The position numbers and the translations under genes are program-made. A DNA stretch of 64,000 nucleotides from the NCBI GenBank assembly GCA_025454395.1, contig JALOOM010000003.1:1-64000 (forward strand). The letters run 5' to 3'. Below are positions 1-8,065 of the stretch, in pieces. This DNA comes from Elainella sp. Prado103 (lineage in GTDB: Bacteria; Cyanobacteriota; Cyanobacteriia; Elainellales; Elainellaceae). The notes beneath the pieces are model-generated. The model saw only the letters and a list, made by a program, of their open reading frames with translations, did not search any database and was not told the DNA's origin. Position 1 is the stretch's first letter. Each line of letters begins with the position of its first letter.

Positions 1-48
1 CGAGGGGCTTTCAAACCAGGATTGGATTGGAAGTCCCTTCGCCCCTAG

Positions 49-228
49 TGGGAGAAGGGATTTAGGGATGAGGGGAAAAGATTTGTCAGTCAATCAGGTC
101 ATAATGGTCATAGTCACAGCCAGGATCACAGCAGCCAGGATCACAGCAGCCAGGATCACAGCAGCCACACTCATCAGGAACATCATCAGGGAGAAGGGGC
201 TGAGCCGGTTCCCGCTTCCCATGCGTAA
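49..228 (+). pseudogene. His-rich C-terminal coding remnant (metal-binding tail)
   Basis: One frame reads a tail rich in His, Ser, Gln and Asp, including three perfect copies of SQDHS-type units, then a stop at 226-228. Such tails are common at the ends of metal chaperones and metal transporters. The same frame is closed by a TAG at 46-48 and has no convincing start codon after it, so this is either a decayed gene end or one broken by a short insertion: the sequence around the stop resembles a cyanobacterial intergenic repeat of the type gggagaagggatttaggg. A strong hairpin terminator follows on the same strand, which supports a transcript entering from the left edge. A second frame is open from base 2 to 259 but gives no recognisable protein. 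Function not assignable. Confidence 0.3.
120..164 (+). repeat. 15-bp tandem repeat, 3 perfect copies
   Basis: Unit CCAGGATCACAGCAG repeated three times without mismatch. It produces the repeated SQDHS units of the His-rich tail. Confidence 0.9.
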
Positions 229-276
229 GAAATGGTTGCTTAACCGTGACTGTCCGTAAGTCCTAAATTTTCGTCA

Positions 277-328
277 AGGGTTGAGTACCGGGTTGGATGG
301 ATCCAACTTGTCTCAACCCTGTTATTTT
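277..328 (+). terminator. Compound Rho-independent terminator
   Basis: AGGGTTGAG (277-285) pairs perfectly with CTCAACCCT (312-320), and inside it GTTGGAT (292-298) pairs with ATCCAAC (301-307). The stem is followed by GTTATTTT. It lies about 50 bases after the stop of the His-rich frame and probably ends that transcript. Confidence 0.65.
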
Positions 329-359
329 CAAGGGGCGACTTAATTTTCAAGGGGCGACT
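322..359. repeat. 19-bp direct repeat, 2 copies
   Basis: TTATTTTCAAGGGGCGACT at 322-340 is repeated at 341-359 with one mismatch, directly after the terminator hairpin. Confidence 0.85.
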
Positions 360-402
360 CTTTATCAGCCGCCTTCAACGCGATCGGTGTAGGTCACCCT
401 CT

Positions 403-1209
403 TCAAACTAAGCCGGATCGCAGCGCTACCACGGCCGCCTGAACCCGATCGTCCACAGACAGCTTTTCCATGATCGATCGAACATGACATTTCACTGTGC
501 TCAAACTTAAGTAAAGGGTTGCAGCAATTTCGGGGTTACTCTTGCCATCTACAACCAGTCGCAAAACCTCTAGCTCGCGATTTGAGAGGTGACTATGATC
601 GCCGGTAGGGACAGGTTTCAGATGATTGAGCACCCGTCTGGCAATTTGCGGATCAAGATAAACGGCCCCTTCTAAGGCAGAAGTGATCGCTACTTCTAGT
701 TGATCCAGACTGGTGCCTTTGACGCAATAAGCATCCGCACCACTGGATAAAGCCGCCATCATCTCGTGGTCAGACGTGTGGGAAGTGAGCATAACAATTC
801 GAATCTGGGGAAACTCTTCCCGAATGCGTTGGGTCGCGGCGATCCCATCCAGTTGCGGTAAGCCAATATCCATTAACACCAGATCGGGCTGAACCTGTCG
901 CGCCGCCTCAATGCTGGCATAGCCGTCGGTCGTCTGAGCCACGATCGCAAATTGGGGATAATCTTCAAAAAACTGCTCTAACCCTAACTGCATGACTGGG
1001 TCATCTTCCACAATCAAAATTCGCAGCGGCAGGGAGGCAGTGGGTGCAGGCGAAGTCGATCGATCGTGCTCCGTCGAAAATCCATCCTCAACGGGATCGG
1101 AGCAATCATGACGATGGGGGAGGGATCGACGGGATAACCCTTCAGCTAGATTCTGAGCATTCGGACTCAGACCAGGCGAACTTTTTTCCGAACTGGATTC
1201 AAACAGCAT
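403..1209 (-). CDS. NarL/FixJ-family response regulator
   Basis: Two-component response regulator, 268 residues. A non-conserved Ser/Pro-rich extension of about 62 residues precedes a receiver domain (about 63-185) with the acidic pair in VEDD (69-70), the phosphoacceptor Asp114 in LMDIGLP and the conserved Lys164 in CVKG. A LuxR-type helix-turn-helix follows (about 205-262; LSNRELEVLRLV and STVKCHVRSIMEKL). It should bind DNA as a dimer when phosphorylated by a sensor kinase, but no kinase gene is in the window, so the signal is unknown. The start is the only ATG before the receiver; the long N-terminus is unusual for the family and may be variable. Target promoters cannot be inferred. Confidence 0.9.
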   Translation of the reverse strand: MLFESSSEKSSPGLSPNAQNLAEGLSRRSLPHRHDCSDPVEDGFSTEHDRSTSPAPTASLPLRILIVEDDPVMQLGLEQFFEDYPQFAIVAQTTDGYASIEAARQVQPDLVLMDIGLPQLDGIAATQRIREEFPQIRIVMLTSHTSDHEMMAALSSGADAYCVKGTSLDQLEVAITSALEGAVYLDPQIARRVLNHLKPVPTGDHSHLSNRELEVLRLVVDGKSNPEIAATLYLSLSTVKCHVRSIMEKLSVDDRVQAAVVALRSGLV

Positions 1210-1452
1210 CGTTTTTCATGCCTGCATGAGAATCATACAAAGGCTAGCGAAGTACCCCTTATTTGACTTCACCCAAGTGGTTCTTTTCTCAATGTGTCTG
1301 TTTATCGGTTATGCAGCAAAACTATTATGCGGCAAGACCATGGCAGGAAGTCAGACCTTAGAGGTGCCCAAAGATGTGCCCGATCGGGTGAGGTGATACC
1401 TGAAAGTCGGTTGCTAGAGTAGCAGCATCGCTCTATCATTTACGGCTTAATT

Positions 1453-1485
1453 GGGGGGTAGGCTCATAGCCTTCGCCCTTTTTTT
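1453..1485 (+). terminator. Orphan terminator hairpin, possible small RNA 3' end
   Basis: AGGCT (1460-1464) pairs with AGCCT (1468-1472) over a 3-base loop; outer G residues 1454-1456 pair with C 1476-1478; seven T residues follow (1479-1485). The nearest plus-strand protein gene starts downstream, so this may end a small RNA initiated somewhere in 1230-1450. Confidence 0.45.
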
Positions 1486-1575
1486 GGGTAATGGTTCCGG
1501 CAGATATTCACCAACTCACCGAACTCACCCCGATTTCGGCTAGGGGAGGATATCGGTAATGAGGATATTGGTAAT

Positions 1576-1614
1576 TCGGTAATACGGATCGGTAATACGG
1601 ATCGGTAATATGGA
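1576..1614. repeat. 13-bp tandem repeat, 3 copies
   Basis: TCGGTAATACGGA three times, with one mismatch in the last copy, 35 bases upstream of the PRC-barrel gene start. Confidence 0.85.
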
Positions 1615-1648
1615 AGAGACCAGGCAGTGACTTTCTGTTCTCTCCCCT

Positions 1649-2953
1649 ATGGTTTTCTCCTCTGAAACGATCCGCCAAAGCGACTTACTGAATCAACTGG
1701 TGCTCGATCGCAGTACTCTGGAAGAAATTGGGCGGGTGGAAGTGTTGTGGATGTATCCGCCAGCCCATCGGGTGTTGGGATTTATTTGCAAGTCGGGGTT
1801 TCTCGGCAACCAAAAGTCGGCGTTTCAATTGGGTCAAATTGATGCGATCGGAGAGGGTGGCGTGTTCACCTATGCTAGCTCTGAAAAAACCACCGCTGAA
1901 AAGGTACGCCAGATTGAATCTTTGATTGGAGATGAGGTTTGGAGCAACGAGGGCAATCGGGTCGGCAAAATTATCGATTGTGAATTTCAGCTTCGATCGG
2001 GTGAAATTACCCATTATTTACTCGTCTCTTCGGGTTGGGCAAATGTGCTAGGTGAAATCTATCAGCTACCGCCCGATCGCATCCTCAGTTTTGGCAAAAA
2101 ACGGGTTTTGATCGCGGAAAGTGAGATTGCTCAGCTCCGGCATGACCAAATTGGGCTGGCCCAAAAATTGAGCCAGGCCGGAGCCCAACTGGAACAACTG
2201 CGTGAGGAAGCTACCCAAGAACTGACCTCGATCGCGCAACGGGCAGAGGAAACGACCGAACAGGCCAAAGAACAATTGTTGCAACTGACGGAACAGGCGC
2301 GTCTGAAGGCACAACGCCTTTCTCAGCAGATGAAAACTAGAACACAGTCCTGGTTTGAGCAGGCGAGGGAAAAAGGCCATACCCTGATCGAGCAAGTGAG
2401 TGAACAGGTAGAAGATCGATGGGAGCAATTTGATCGCAATCCTCTGATCGATCGAGTTGAACGGCATCGAGCGCGTTCGGAGCGAGGCGCAAGCGCAGTT
2501 GCTCAGGCAGAGCCAGCGGACGACTGGGAGGATGAGTGGCATGATGAATTCGCAGCGGGTTCACCGAGTACCTCAGCAGGGGATACCGCTAAACATCCAG
2601 GTGCCGATCGCCCGCCTGCCGCTCGACCCAGCCCTGCCAAACCACCTGCTACGGCTCCATCAACGGATCAACCGACAGATCAACCTTTGACAAAGTCACC
2701 CATATCAGAACCACCCATATCAGAATCACCCATATCAGAATCACCGATACCAGTGACAGAGCCACCCATCCCAAATCGATCGGTCACCATGTCGTCCTCC
2801 GTTTCTGATGCCGATCTGGATGAATGGTTTAACTTTGATGATGATAATGATGATGTGATCGTGCCGCCGCCACCGATCCCGCCGCCCGCGTCTTCTCAAC
2901 CGACTTCCCCACCTCCAGAACCGGATGTCTGGGATGATGAACCCTGGATTTGA
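1649..2953 (+). CDS. Two-domain PRC-barrel protein with coiled coil and Pro-rich tail
   Basis: 434 residues, no signal peptide or membrane segment. Two PRC-barrel-like domains occupy roughly residues 10-80 and 90-155 (the second with GNRVGKIIDCEF and a strand-rich end at RILSFGKKRVLI). A Gln/Glu-rich coiled coil follows (about 160-260), then a Pro/Ser-rich disordered tail that includes three direct repeats of SPISE-type units and an acidic run of Asp residues. The PRC fold is used in photosynthetic reaction-centre H subunits and in RNA-maturation proteins such as RimM, and cyanobacteria carry several uncharacterised ones. A role in membrane-complex or ribosome assembly is possible but unproven. 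The gene converges with sucD, 11 bases away. Confidence 0.8.
   Translation: MVFSSETIRQSDLLNQLVLDRSTLEEIGRVEVLWMYPPAHRVLGFICKSGFLGNQKSAFQLGQIDAIGEGGVFTYASSEKTTAEKVRQIESLIGDEVWSNEGNRVGKIIDCEFQLRSGEITHYLLVSSGWANVLGEIYQLPPDRILSFGKKRVLIAESEIAQLRHDQIGLAQKLSQAGAQLEQLREEATQELTSIAQRAEETTEQAKEQLLQLTEQARLKAQRLSQQMKTRTQSWFEQAREKGHTLIEQVSEQVEDRWEQFDRNPLIDRVERHRARSERGASAVAQAEPADDWEDEWHDEFAAGSPSTSAGDTAKHPGADRPPAARPSPAKPPATAPSTDQPTDQPLTKSPISEPPISESPISESPIPVTEPPIPNRSVTMSSSVSDADLDEWFNFDDDNDDVIVPPPPIPPPASSQPTSPPPEPDVWDDEPWI
2697..2741 (+). repeat. 15-bp in-frame tandem repeat, 3 copies
   Basis: CACCCATATCAGAAT/C three times, inside the disordered tail of the PRC-barrel protein, encoding PISES-type units. Confidence 0.9.
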
Positions 2954-2964
2954 TGAATCTCGCC

Positions 2965-3864
2965 TCAAGTGCGGACTTTATCGAGGGCTTGCTGCACCAG
3001 TTTCGGGAGTTTGGAAGGGCGATCAGCCACCGGAATCTTGGCTTGCTTAAAGGCAGTCAGCTTACTGTCGATCGTCCCTACATCTACCCCTAATCCGGCA
3101 ATTTTAGCGGTGACTACGGCTCCCACATGTCCCATGGGTTGGCCTTTCGGTAAGCTATAGCCTGCTAAGTAGGCAATTACAGGTTTATCGATCGCTTCAG
3201 CAATATAGCGGGCCGCCATTTCTTCACTTTCGCCACCAATTTCGCCAATCAGCACAATTGCCTCAGTGCGATCATCTTCTTCTAAAATTTGCAGCCATTG
3301 CTGAAAGGAAGAGCCGACGATCCGATCGCCCCCTAGCCCTACCGCGATCGATTGCCCAATGCCCGCTCGCGTCAGTTCTAAAGCCACTTCATAGGTCAGG
3401 GTGCCACTGCGACTAATCAGCCCTACCGAACCCGGCAAGTAGCATTCAGCCGGATGGGTGCCCAACAACACTTCACCCGGCACGATCACCCCCGGACTAT
3501 TCGGCCCAACCACCAGTGTTTCAGTTGCTTCGGCTTCCCGCAAAATTTGCACCATATCTAAGGGAGGCACACCTTCAGCGATCAAAATCAACTGCCCAAT
3601 TTCCGCAGCCATTGCTTCTAAAGCCGCATCCAAAACTTCATAGGGCGGCACCAAGATCAAAACTGTGTCGATCGAGCCCACTGTTTCAATCGCTTGTTCG
3701 ACCAAATCAAACACGGGAATGCCTGCCACCACCTGCCCACCATAGCCCGGACTGACACCTGCAACGATCGGTGTACCATAGGCAACCATCTTCGGGACAT
3801 AGAGTGAACCTAGCGGCTCGGCAATTCCATAAACCAGTACATGACTCTCGGCAGCAAAACTCAT
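2965..3864 (-). CDS. sucD: Succinyl-CoA ligase subunit alpha
   Basis: Subunit carrying the CoA-binding domain and the phosphohistidine in succinyl-CoA + ADP/GDP + Pi = succinate + ATP/GTP + CoA, the substrate-level phosphorylation step of the TCA cycle. 299 residues from the ATG at 3864; a TTG two codons earlier is less likely. The active-site His is His246 in MGHVGAV, the same number as in E. coli. The CoA-binding part is altered: the usual GFTGxxG loop reads GIAEPLG (residues 13-19), and the Cys of GPNCPG is Ser123 (GPNSPG). It lies 42 bases downstream of sucC on the same strand, so the two form an operon. Other acid-CoA ligases of the family cannot be excluded. Confidence 0.87.
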   Translation of the reverse strand: MSFAAESHVLVYGIAEPLGSLYVPKMVAYGTPIVAGVSPGYGGQVVAGIPVFDLVEQAIETVGSIDTVLILVPPYEVLDAALEAMAAEIGQLILIAEGVPPLDMVQILREAEATETLVVGPNSPGVIVPGEVLLGTHPAECYLPGSVGLISRSGTLTYEVALELTRAGIGQSIAVGLGGDRIVGSSFQQWLQILEEDDRTEAIVLIGEIGGESEEMAARYIAEAIDKPVIAYLAGYSLPKGQPMGHVGAVVTAKIAGLGVDVGTIDSKLTAFKQAKIPVADRPSKLPKLVQQALDKVRT

Positions 3865-3906
3865 CAAATCGTACCCGACTCCCTAATACCCAACTTGAAT
3901 TCAGTG

Positions 3907-5100
3907 CTACGCAGAAGCCAGCATCAGAGAGCTTTTAGACTGCCCAGGTTGCACTTTAACAGCAGTAGAAGCCAGTCCGATCGTCTGAGCAATTGCCTCA
4001 TCCATCGACTCATACACTGGAATCTCCATCGCCGCCAGTAGGCTCTGGGCCGCCGCCCACTCGCTGCCTACCAGACGCACCACCAAGGGGGGAATAGTCC
4101 GATTGGCCGGTTGCCACTTTAGAAAGGCCGCGATCGCTTCCGCCGTTTGTAAACAGGAGGTGGCTCCACCCAACATATTGACCATGATCACCTTGAGCCC
4201 TTTGGTCTGAGTGATTAGATCGAGCCCTTGTTTAACGCGCTCTTGCAGAACATTGGGTGGGCAGCAGTGACGATAGTCTCCCCCTAAATCCACAAAATTT
4301 GCGGGTCTACCTTTAGCTTTATGAAGCAAATCCAGCGTAGACATTGTCAACCCAGCTCCACTGCATAAGACTCCAATATTGCCCTCCAATTCAACCAGAT
4401 GCACCCCACAATTGGGCATGTAGGTCAGGGTAGGATTCGGGATCGCCGCCACCAGAGCCGTTAAGGCAGGCTGTCGCCCCAGAGCTGCATCATTCACCGT
4501 AATTTTGCCATCCAGGGCCATCAACTCTTCGTTGACATTAACGGCCAGGGGGTTAATCTCAACCAAATCCAGATCGCGCTCAACCAGCAATCGATACATT
4601 TTCTCAATCACCGCACTGACTGAGGAAATCAGCTTCCCTTGCAAGCCCATCATCAGAGCCAGTCGGCGAGCATAGAAGGGAGAAAAGGTTTGATCAACCA
4701 CGACTTGGCGCATCTGATCGAGGTGAGACTCGACATCTACCCCACCATATTGTGAACCCAGCAAGACAGGGCGGCGAGTCGCATTATCTAAAGTGACTGC
4801 CAAATAAAATTCTCGATCGGCGTTGTATTTAGCTTCCGCTAATAACACCTTGGGATACTTGCCCAGAATCGGCAAATGGAAGATCGCTTGGGCTGCTGCA
4901 ATCGCATCGATCGTGTTTTCTACAAAGCGTACTCCACCCACTTTGCCACGGGCACCAGTATAGACTTGCGATTTTAAAACCACTGGAAACGGAATGCGGA
5001 GACCCTTGAGATCGGTCGGGCGATCAATTCGCTGAGAGGGCAACACCGGGATGCCAACCTGATTGAATAATTCCTTGGCTTGATATTCTAGCAAATCCAT
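3907..5100 (-). CDS. sucC: Succinyl-CoA ligase subunit beta
   Basis: Partner of SucD; binds nucleotide and, with SucD, completes the succinate site. 397 residues. The N-terminal ATP-grasp domain opens with MDLLEYQAKELF and contains LVEINPLAV, which holds the conserved metal-binding Glu. The C-terminal domain is less typical: where E. coli has a Gly-rich GGGAT loop this protein has GGDYRHCCPP with a short insertion, and FGGIVRCD is replaced by LGGATSCL. I believe these features are shared by cyanobacterial homologues, but I recall this and did not test it. First gene of the sucC-sucD operon, with an ATG start and an 880-base gene-free region upstream. Confidence 0.88.
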   Translation of the reverse strand: MDLLEYQAKELFNQVGIPVLPSQRIDRPTDLKGLRIPFPVVLKSQVYTGARGKVGGVRFVENTIDAIAAAQAIFHLPILGKYPKVLLAEAKYNADREFYLAVTLDNATRRPVLLGSQYGGVDVESHLDQMRQVVVDQTFSPFYARRLALMMGLQGKLISSVSAVIEKMYRLLVERDLDLVEINPLAVNVNEELMALDGKITVNDAALGRQPALTALVAAIPNPTLTYMPNCGVHLVELEGNIGVLCSGAGLTMSTLDLLHKAKGRPANFVDLGGDYRHCCPPNVLQERVKQGLDLITQTKGLKVIMVNMLGGATSCLQTAEAIAAFLKWQPANRTIPPLVVRLVGSEWAAAQSLLAAMEIPVYESMDEAIAQTIGLASTAVKVQPGQSKSSLMLASA

Positions 5101-5982
5101 TCTAGTAATCCCAATGAAAACTACGAAGACAGGAACTCGGGAAAGTTCTTAGCGTACGCAGTATCGGTTAAGAAAAAGTAAAGATACCTTTTTTCAGCTT
5201 ACCCAATCTCTGCAAGGGGTGGTGCAGCAAAAACTGCACTTTGACAGAAAAATTAGGGAATTGAAGCGTAACCGCATCGATCGAACAGCAGGAGTGCTGA
5301 TCACGAGTCGGTAAAGTTGGAAACATATCACCCTAGCCTGGACGATTGAGGTCGATTTCAACTCTATCCAGCGAAGGAAGGTCATGCTGACGATGAGCTT
5401 GCATCAACATGAACTGGGTCAATATGGGCTGGGTGAATCCAATGCATTAAGGTTAATCTTATCTATGCATTGGCCGGATATCACAGTGTTCTCCTCACTC
5501 GGTCGGTCATCTGGCAACTGATCAAACTGGCAACTGATCAAAGCGGTTTAAGTGTTTAGTTTCCCAAACCAGAATCGATCGGAGCGTTCTGAAGCTTCAG
5601 CTCAATTCAGATCACTCTAGACGAGATCCCTCAACGAAACAAAAAGTAGGGCAATCTAAGGGAGCCGTCACACTAACACGACTCAGACCAAAGCCGACTC
5701 ATTTGCTGCTTTCTGCACAGTCAATAGATGAACACTACCACTGCTCACAAGGTTCGTCAACTCAAGCCATCCTGAATGCCAGGTTTCAGTAGCTGCTTTA
5801 GTCTCTAGTGTCATCAGAGAATTAACGTTTACATTACGGTTGAATTAACCCTAGTATTGCTACCAAAGCAGTTGCGATGCATGATTGAACATCGATTACC
5901 AGTATTGCAGTTTGCAAACCGACAATGAAGCCTCGTTTAAGCTAGAAAGAGAGAACTCACAGTTTAATCATGGGGTAACTGC
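5101..5982. other. Gene-free region between sucC and ald
   Basis: Divergent intergenic region of 880 bases. It should hold promoters for sucCD and ald. I see a 16-bp direct duplication (5511-5542) but no tRNA, no canonical NtcA site (GTA-N8-TAC) and no terminator with a clear T-run. The short frames here do not look like protein. Confidence 0.6.
5511..5542. repeat. 16-bp tandem duplication
   Basis: CTGGCAACTGATCAAA twice in direct succession, no mismatch. Confidence 0.9.
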
Positions 5983-7071
5983 ATGGAAATTGGTGTGCCC
6001 AAAGAGACTAAAGATCAAGAGTTTCGGGTTGGGCTCAGTCCGGCCAGCGTGCGCAGTTTGGTCGATCGTCACCACCGTGTTTTCGTGGAAACTAGCGCTG
6101 GGTTGGGGGCTGGCTTCACCGATCAAGATTATCAACAAGCAGGGGCACAAATCGTTACGACTGCCGCAGAAGCCTGGCACCGCTCGCTAGTGGTGAAGGT
6201 GAAGGAACCCCTTCCGGCAGAATATCAATTTTTGCAAAAAGAGCAGATTCTGTTTACCTATCTTCATTTAGCAGCCGATCGGGGTTTAACCGAAGCCTTG
6301 CTCGATTCTGGTGTGACCGCGATCGCCTATGAAACAGTAGAGCTAGCCAACCATCGTTTACCGCTGTTGACTCCCATGAGCATCATTGCAGGACGGCTCT
6401 CCGTGCAGTTTGGAGCGCGGTTTCTGGAGCGGCATCAAGGCGGACGAGGGGTACTTTTGGGGGGGGTGCCTGGGGTTCAACCCGGAAAAGTCGTCATTTT
6501 AGGGGGTGGCGTGGTCGGCACAGAAGCAGCCAAGATGGCGATCGGGCTGGGTGCTCAAGTACAAATTTTTGATATTAGTCTCGATCGACTCACCGACTTA
6601 GAAACCCTGTTTGGCTCGCGGGTAGAGTTACTCTACAGTAATCGCGCCCAGATTGAAGCTTCAGTACCCAACGCAGATTTACTGATCGGGGCCGTGTTAG
6701 TACCAGGACGACGGGCTCCCATTTTGGTGCCAAGCCCCCTCGTGGAAACCATGCGACCGGGTTCAGTCATTGTGGATGTGGCGGTAGATCAAGGCGGTTG
6801 CATTGAAACCATGCGTCCCACCTCCCATACCCATCCGGTTTATGAAGCAGCCGGGGTATTGCATTACGGTGTGCCTAATATGCCTGGATCGGTGCCCTGG
6901 ACAGCCACGCAAGCCCTGAACCACAGTACATTTCCCTATGTCTTGAAACTGGCCGATCAAGGGGTAGCAGCTCTCGATCGCGATCCGGCTCTGGCTCACG
7001 GGCTCAATGTGCAAAATCATCAGTTAATTCATCCGGCTGTGCGGGAGGTGTTTGCCGATCTGGCCCATTAG
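5983..7071 (+). CDS. ald: Alanine dehydrogenase
   Basis: NAD-dependent reversible deamination of L-alanine to pyruvate and ammonia. 362 residues, the usual family length. N-terminal substrate domain starts MEIGVPKE and includes the conserved Lys in KVKEP and the His in YLHLA. The Rossmann NAD site is VILGGGVVGTEAA (about 170-182), and the signature VDVAVDQGG (about 263-271) and the PNMPGSVPWTAT segment are intact. The ATG has a GGGGTAAC ribosome site 7 bases upstream. In cyanobacteria it links nitrogen assimilation with pyruvate. It stands alone, 180 bases before vipp1. Confidence 0.95.
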   Translation: MEIGVPKETKDQEFRVGLSPASVRSLVDRHHRVFVETSAGLGAGFTDQDYQQAGAQIVTTAAEAWHRSLVVKVKEPLPAEYQFLQKEQILFTYLHLAADRGLTEALLDSGVTAIAYETVELANHRLPLLTPMSIIAGRLSVQFGARFLERHQGGRGVLLGGVPGVQPGKVVILGGGVVGTEAAKMAIGLGAQVQIFDISLDRLTDLETLFGSRVELLYSNRAQIEASVPNADLLIGAVLVPGRRAPILVPSPLVETMRPGSVIVDVAVDQGGCIETMRPTSHTHPVYEAAGVLHYGVPNMPGSVPWTATQALNHSTFPYVLKLADQGVAALDRDPALAHGLNVQNHQLIHPAVREVFADLAH

Positions 7072-7072
7072 G

Positions 7073-7099
7073 CTCATCAAACTCATCAAACTCATCAAG
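7073..7099. repeat. 9-bp tandem repeat, 3 copies
   Basis: CTCATCAAA three times (last copy diverged at its end), starting one base after the ald stop codon. Confidence 0.85.
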
Positions 7100-7252
7100 C
7101 TAACCGGCTCTCTGCGTTTGGCGATGTCGAGTCATTCATTCTCCGCCACTACCCATCCAGTCTGTGCGATACCATAAGCTTGAAGAGGCTTCACAGTCAT
7201 TCGGGGATGTGAGGCTTGACCGTTTGTCATAGCGCACAAAGCGGAGTCGGCT

Positions 7253-8014
7253 ATGGGATTGCTCGATCGATTAGGGCGTGTGATTCGCGCCAACCTAAAT
7301 AGTTTGATCAGTCAGGCAGAAGATCCAGAGAAAATTCTGGAGCAAACCGTGCTGGATATGCAAGATGACCTGATCCAGTTGCGGCAAGCAGTAGCTCATG
7401 CGATCGCCACACAAAAACGCACGGAACGGCAATGTGCGCAAGCCCGCACCAATGCAGAAGAGTGGTATCGGCGTGCCCAACTGGGACTCCAAAAGGGGGA
7501 TGAGCTACTGGCCCGGGAGGCCCTCAGTCGGCGGCAGACTTTTCTACAGACAGCCCAAGCAATGCAAGCTCAAATTGATCAGCAGCGCAGCATTGTGGAT
7601 CAGATGAAAAGCAACATGCGATCCTTAGAAGCCAAGCTGGCTGAAGCAAAAACGAAAAAAGACATGTACATTGCTCGGGCTCGATCGGCCCAGGCTGCAC
7701 GGCGGTTGAATGAAATGCTGTCCACTGGCGATCCACGCAATTCGACGGCTGCCTTTGAACGCATGGAGCAGCGAGTCCTCGATTTGGAAGCCCAAGCCGA
7801 AGCCATCGCCGAACTCAGCTCAGGCAATGCTTTAGATCAACGCTTTCAGGCTTTAGAAAGCAATAGCAATGTCGATGCCGAGTTGGCAGCCCTCAAAGCT
7901 CAGCTCGCCGGAACCCCTTCCCCCACCTTACCGTCCTCTCAACCACCATTGACCGATGCAGCGATCGATGCCGACCTGGAAGCTTTGCGGGCCCGGTTAG
8001 AAGAAGCGGGTTGA
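7253..8014 (+). CDS. vipp1: Vipp1/IM30, PspA-family membrane-remodelling protein
   Basis: ESCRT-III-like protein that assembles into rings and rods on the inner and thylakoid membranes and is needed for thylakoid formation and membrane repair. 253 residues: N-terminal amphipathic helix (MGLLDRLGRVIRANLNSLIS), long coiled-coil hairpin (about 25-155), further helices to about 215, then a Pro/Ser linker and a final helix (about 232-252, DADLEALRARLEEA). The C-terminal extra helix is what separates Vipp1 from bacterial PspA. ATG start chosen because it begins the amphipathic helix. Converges with holA, 51 bases apart. Confidence 0.93.
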   Translation: MGLLDRLGRVIRANLNSLISQAEDPEKILEQTVLDMQDDLIQLRQAVAHAIATQKRTERQCAQARTNAEEWYRRAQLGLQKGDELLAREALSRRQTFLQTAQAMQAQIDQQRSIVDQMKSNMRSLEAKLAEAKTKKDMYIARARSAQAARRLNEMLSTGDPRNSTAAFERMEQRVLDLEAQAEAIAELSSGNALDQRFQALESNSNVDAELAALKAQLAGTPSPTLPSSQPPLTDAAIDADLEALRARLEEAG

Positions 8015-8065
8015 ACCCGGTGCCATCCGCTTGCTCTTTAGAGGCTAGAGGAGAGCCTAGAGGAC

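Larger units (their letters stand above)
1210..1648. other. Gene-free divergent intergenic region
   Basis: No protein gene between the divergent response regulator and PRC-barrel genes. It contains a terminator-like hairpin on the plus strand at 1453-1485 with no gene upstream of it, and a 13-bp tandem repeat at 1576-1614 just before the PRC-barrel gene. Confidence 0.6.

Noticed and set aside
5194-5385. Minus-strand 63-residue frame between sucC and ald
   Set aside because: No ribosome site, no family pattern, and codon use unlike the neighbouring genes.
5640-5830. Structured RNA or riboswitch upstream of ald
   Set aside because: I looked for known cyanobacterial RNAs (tmRNA, 6S, SRP, glutamine aptamer) and found no matching core or convincing stems.
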